Notes under the pieces: generated by a model
The model's database searches: none
What the model saw: only the letters and a program-made list of their open reading frames with translations
What the model was told of the DNA's origin: nothing
Shown: positions 21,164 to 21,177 of the stretch, piece by piece
Layout of the letters: every line of letters starts with the position of its first letter
Numbering within the stretch: position 1 is the stretch's first letter
Position numbers and translations under genes: made by a program
IMG/VR virus record: IMGVR_UViG_3300020457_000124
Coordinates: 1-21,177 of that record
Length of the DNA: 21,177 nt
Strand: one strand, 5' to 3'
Source: a virus

Positions 21164-21177
21164 CATTCAAGATGTAA
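21156..21177 (+). CDS. Start of a further gene, cut by the window edge
   Basis: ATG 21156 overlaps the previous frame (ATGACTGA) and reads MTDIQDV to the edge. The overlap style matches neighbouring genes, but seven codons cannot confirm a gene. Confidence 0.4.

Noticed and set aside
1-21177. tRNA genes, CRISPR arrays, insertion sequences, integrase or attachment sites
   Set aside because: None was seen on reading both strands; no regularly spaced repeats, transposase-like frames or cloverleaf-like gaps. Gaps are too short to hide most of them.

Overview
The window looks like part of the genome of a T4-like marine cyanophage (cyanomyovirus). The DNA is AT-rich and tightly packed, with many start/stop overlaps (TAATG, ATGA). 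It carries T4-type replication and late-transcription genes (gp32, gp33, a RecB-type exonuclease, PhoH), a large T4-type baseplate and tail set (gp53, gp48, gp4, gp54, gp26, tape-measure-like protein, gp27, gp5), and host-derived genes typical of phages of Prochlorococcus and Synechococcus (CP12-like, CpeT-like, DUF1825-like, 2OG-Fe(II) oxygenases). All family names come from reading the translations; no database search was run.

Layout. Positions 1-3080 (+): the tail of an unidentified gene, phoH, a PD-(D/E)XK exonuclease, gp33, a DUF1825-like gene and gp32, ending in a strong hairpin. Positions 3125-5117 (+): a promoter-like site, a secreted glycine-zipper protein, a one-helix membrane protein and two tandem 2OG-Fe(II) oxygenase-like genes. 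Positions 5118-5452: a possible 56-aa gene and hairpins between convergent units. Positions 5453-7281 (-): gp53 and gp48, the only leftward genes. At about 7290-7320 two T4-late-type promoter motifs face away from each other. Positions 7318-20978 (+): gp4, gp54, gp26 with a gp51-like extension in the -1 frame, two very large paralogous tail proteins (the first a probable tape measure), gp27, CP12-like, CpeT-like and a long gp5. Positions 20979-21177: a promoter-like site and a small unknown gene, then the start of another.

How they fit together. The rightward late block makes the baseplate hub and tail tube starter (gp54, gp26/51, tape measure, gp27, gp5), and the leftward pair supplies wedge and tube-cap proteins. 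Late motifs of the form (C/A)TAAATA precede many of these units. Two genes that would act on host metabolism (CP12-like, CpeT-like) sit between the hub genes gp27 and gp5 behind a late-type motif, so they may be expressed late with the virion genes.

The most notable signal is at the end of gp26. A perfect -1 slippery heptamer T_TTT_TTC lies one codon before the stop. It has a Shine-Dalgarno-like hexamer upstream and an 8-bp hairpin downstream, and it leads into a 65-codon -1 frame that has no usable start codon of its own near its beginning. This sits directly before the tape-measure gene and mirrors the lambda G/GT tail-chaperone arrangement.
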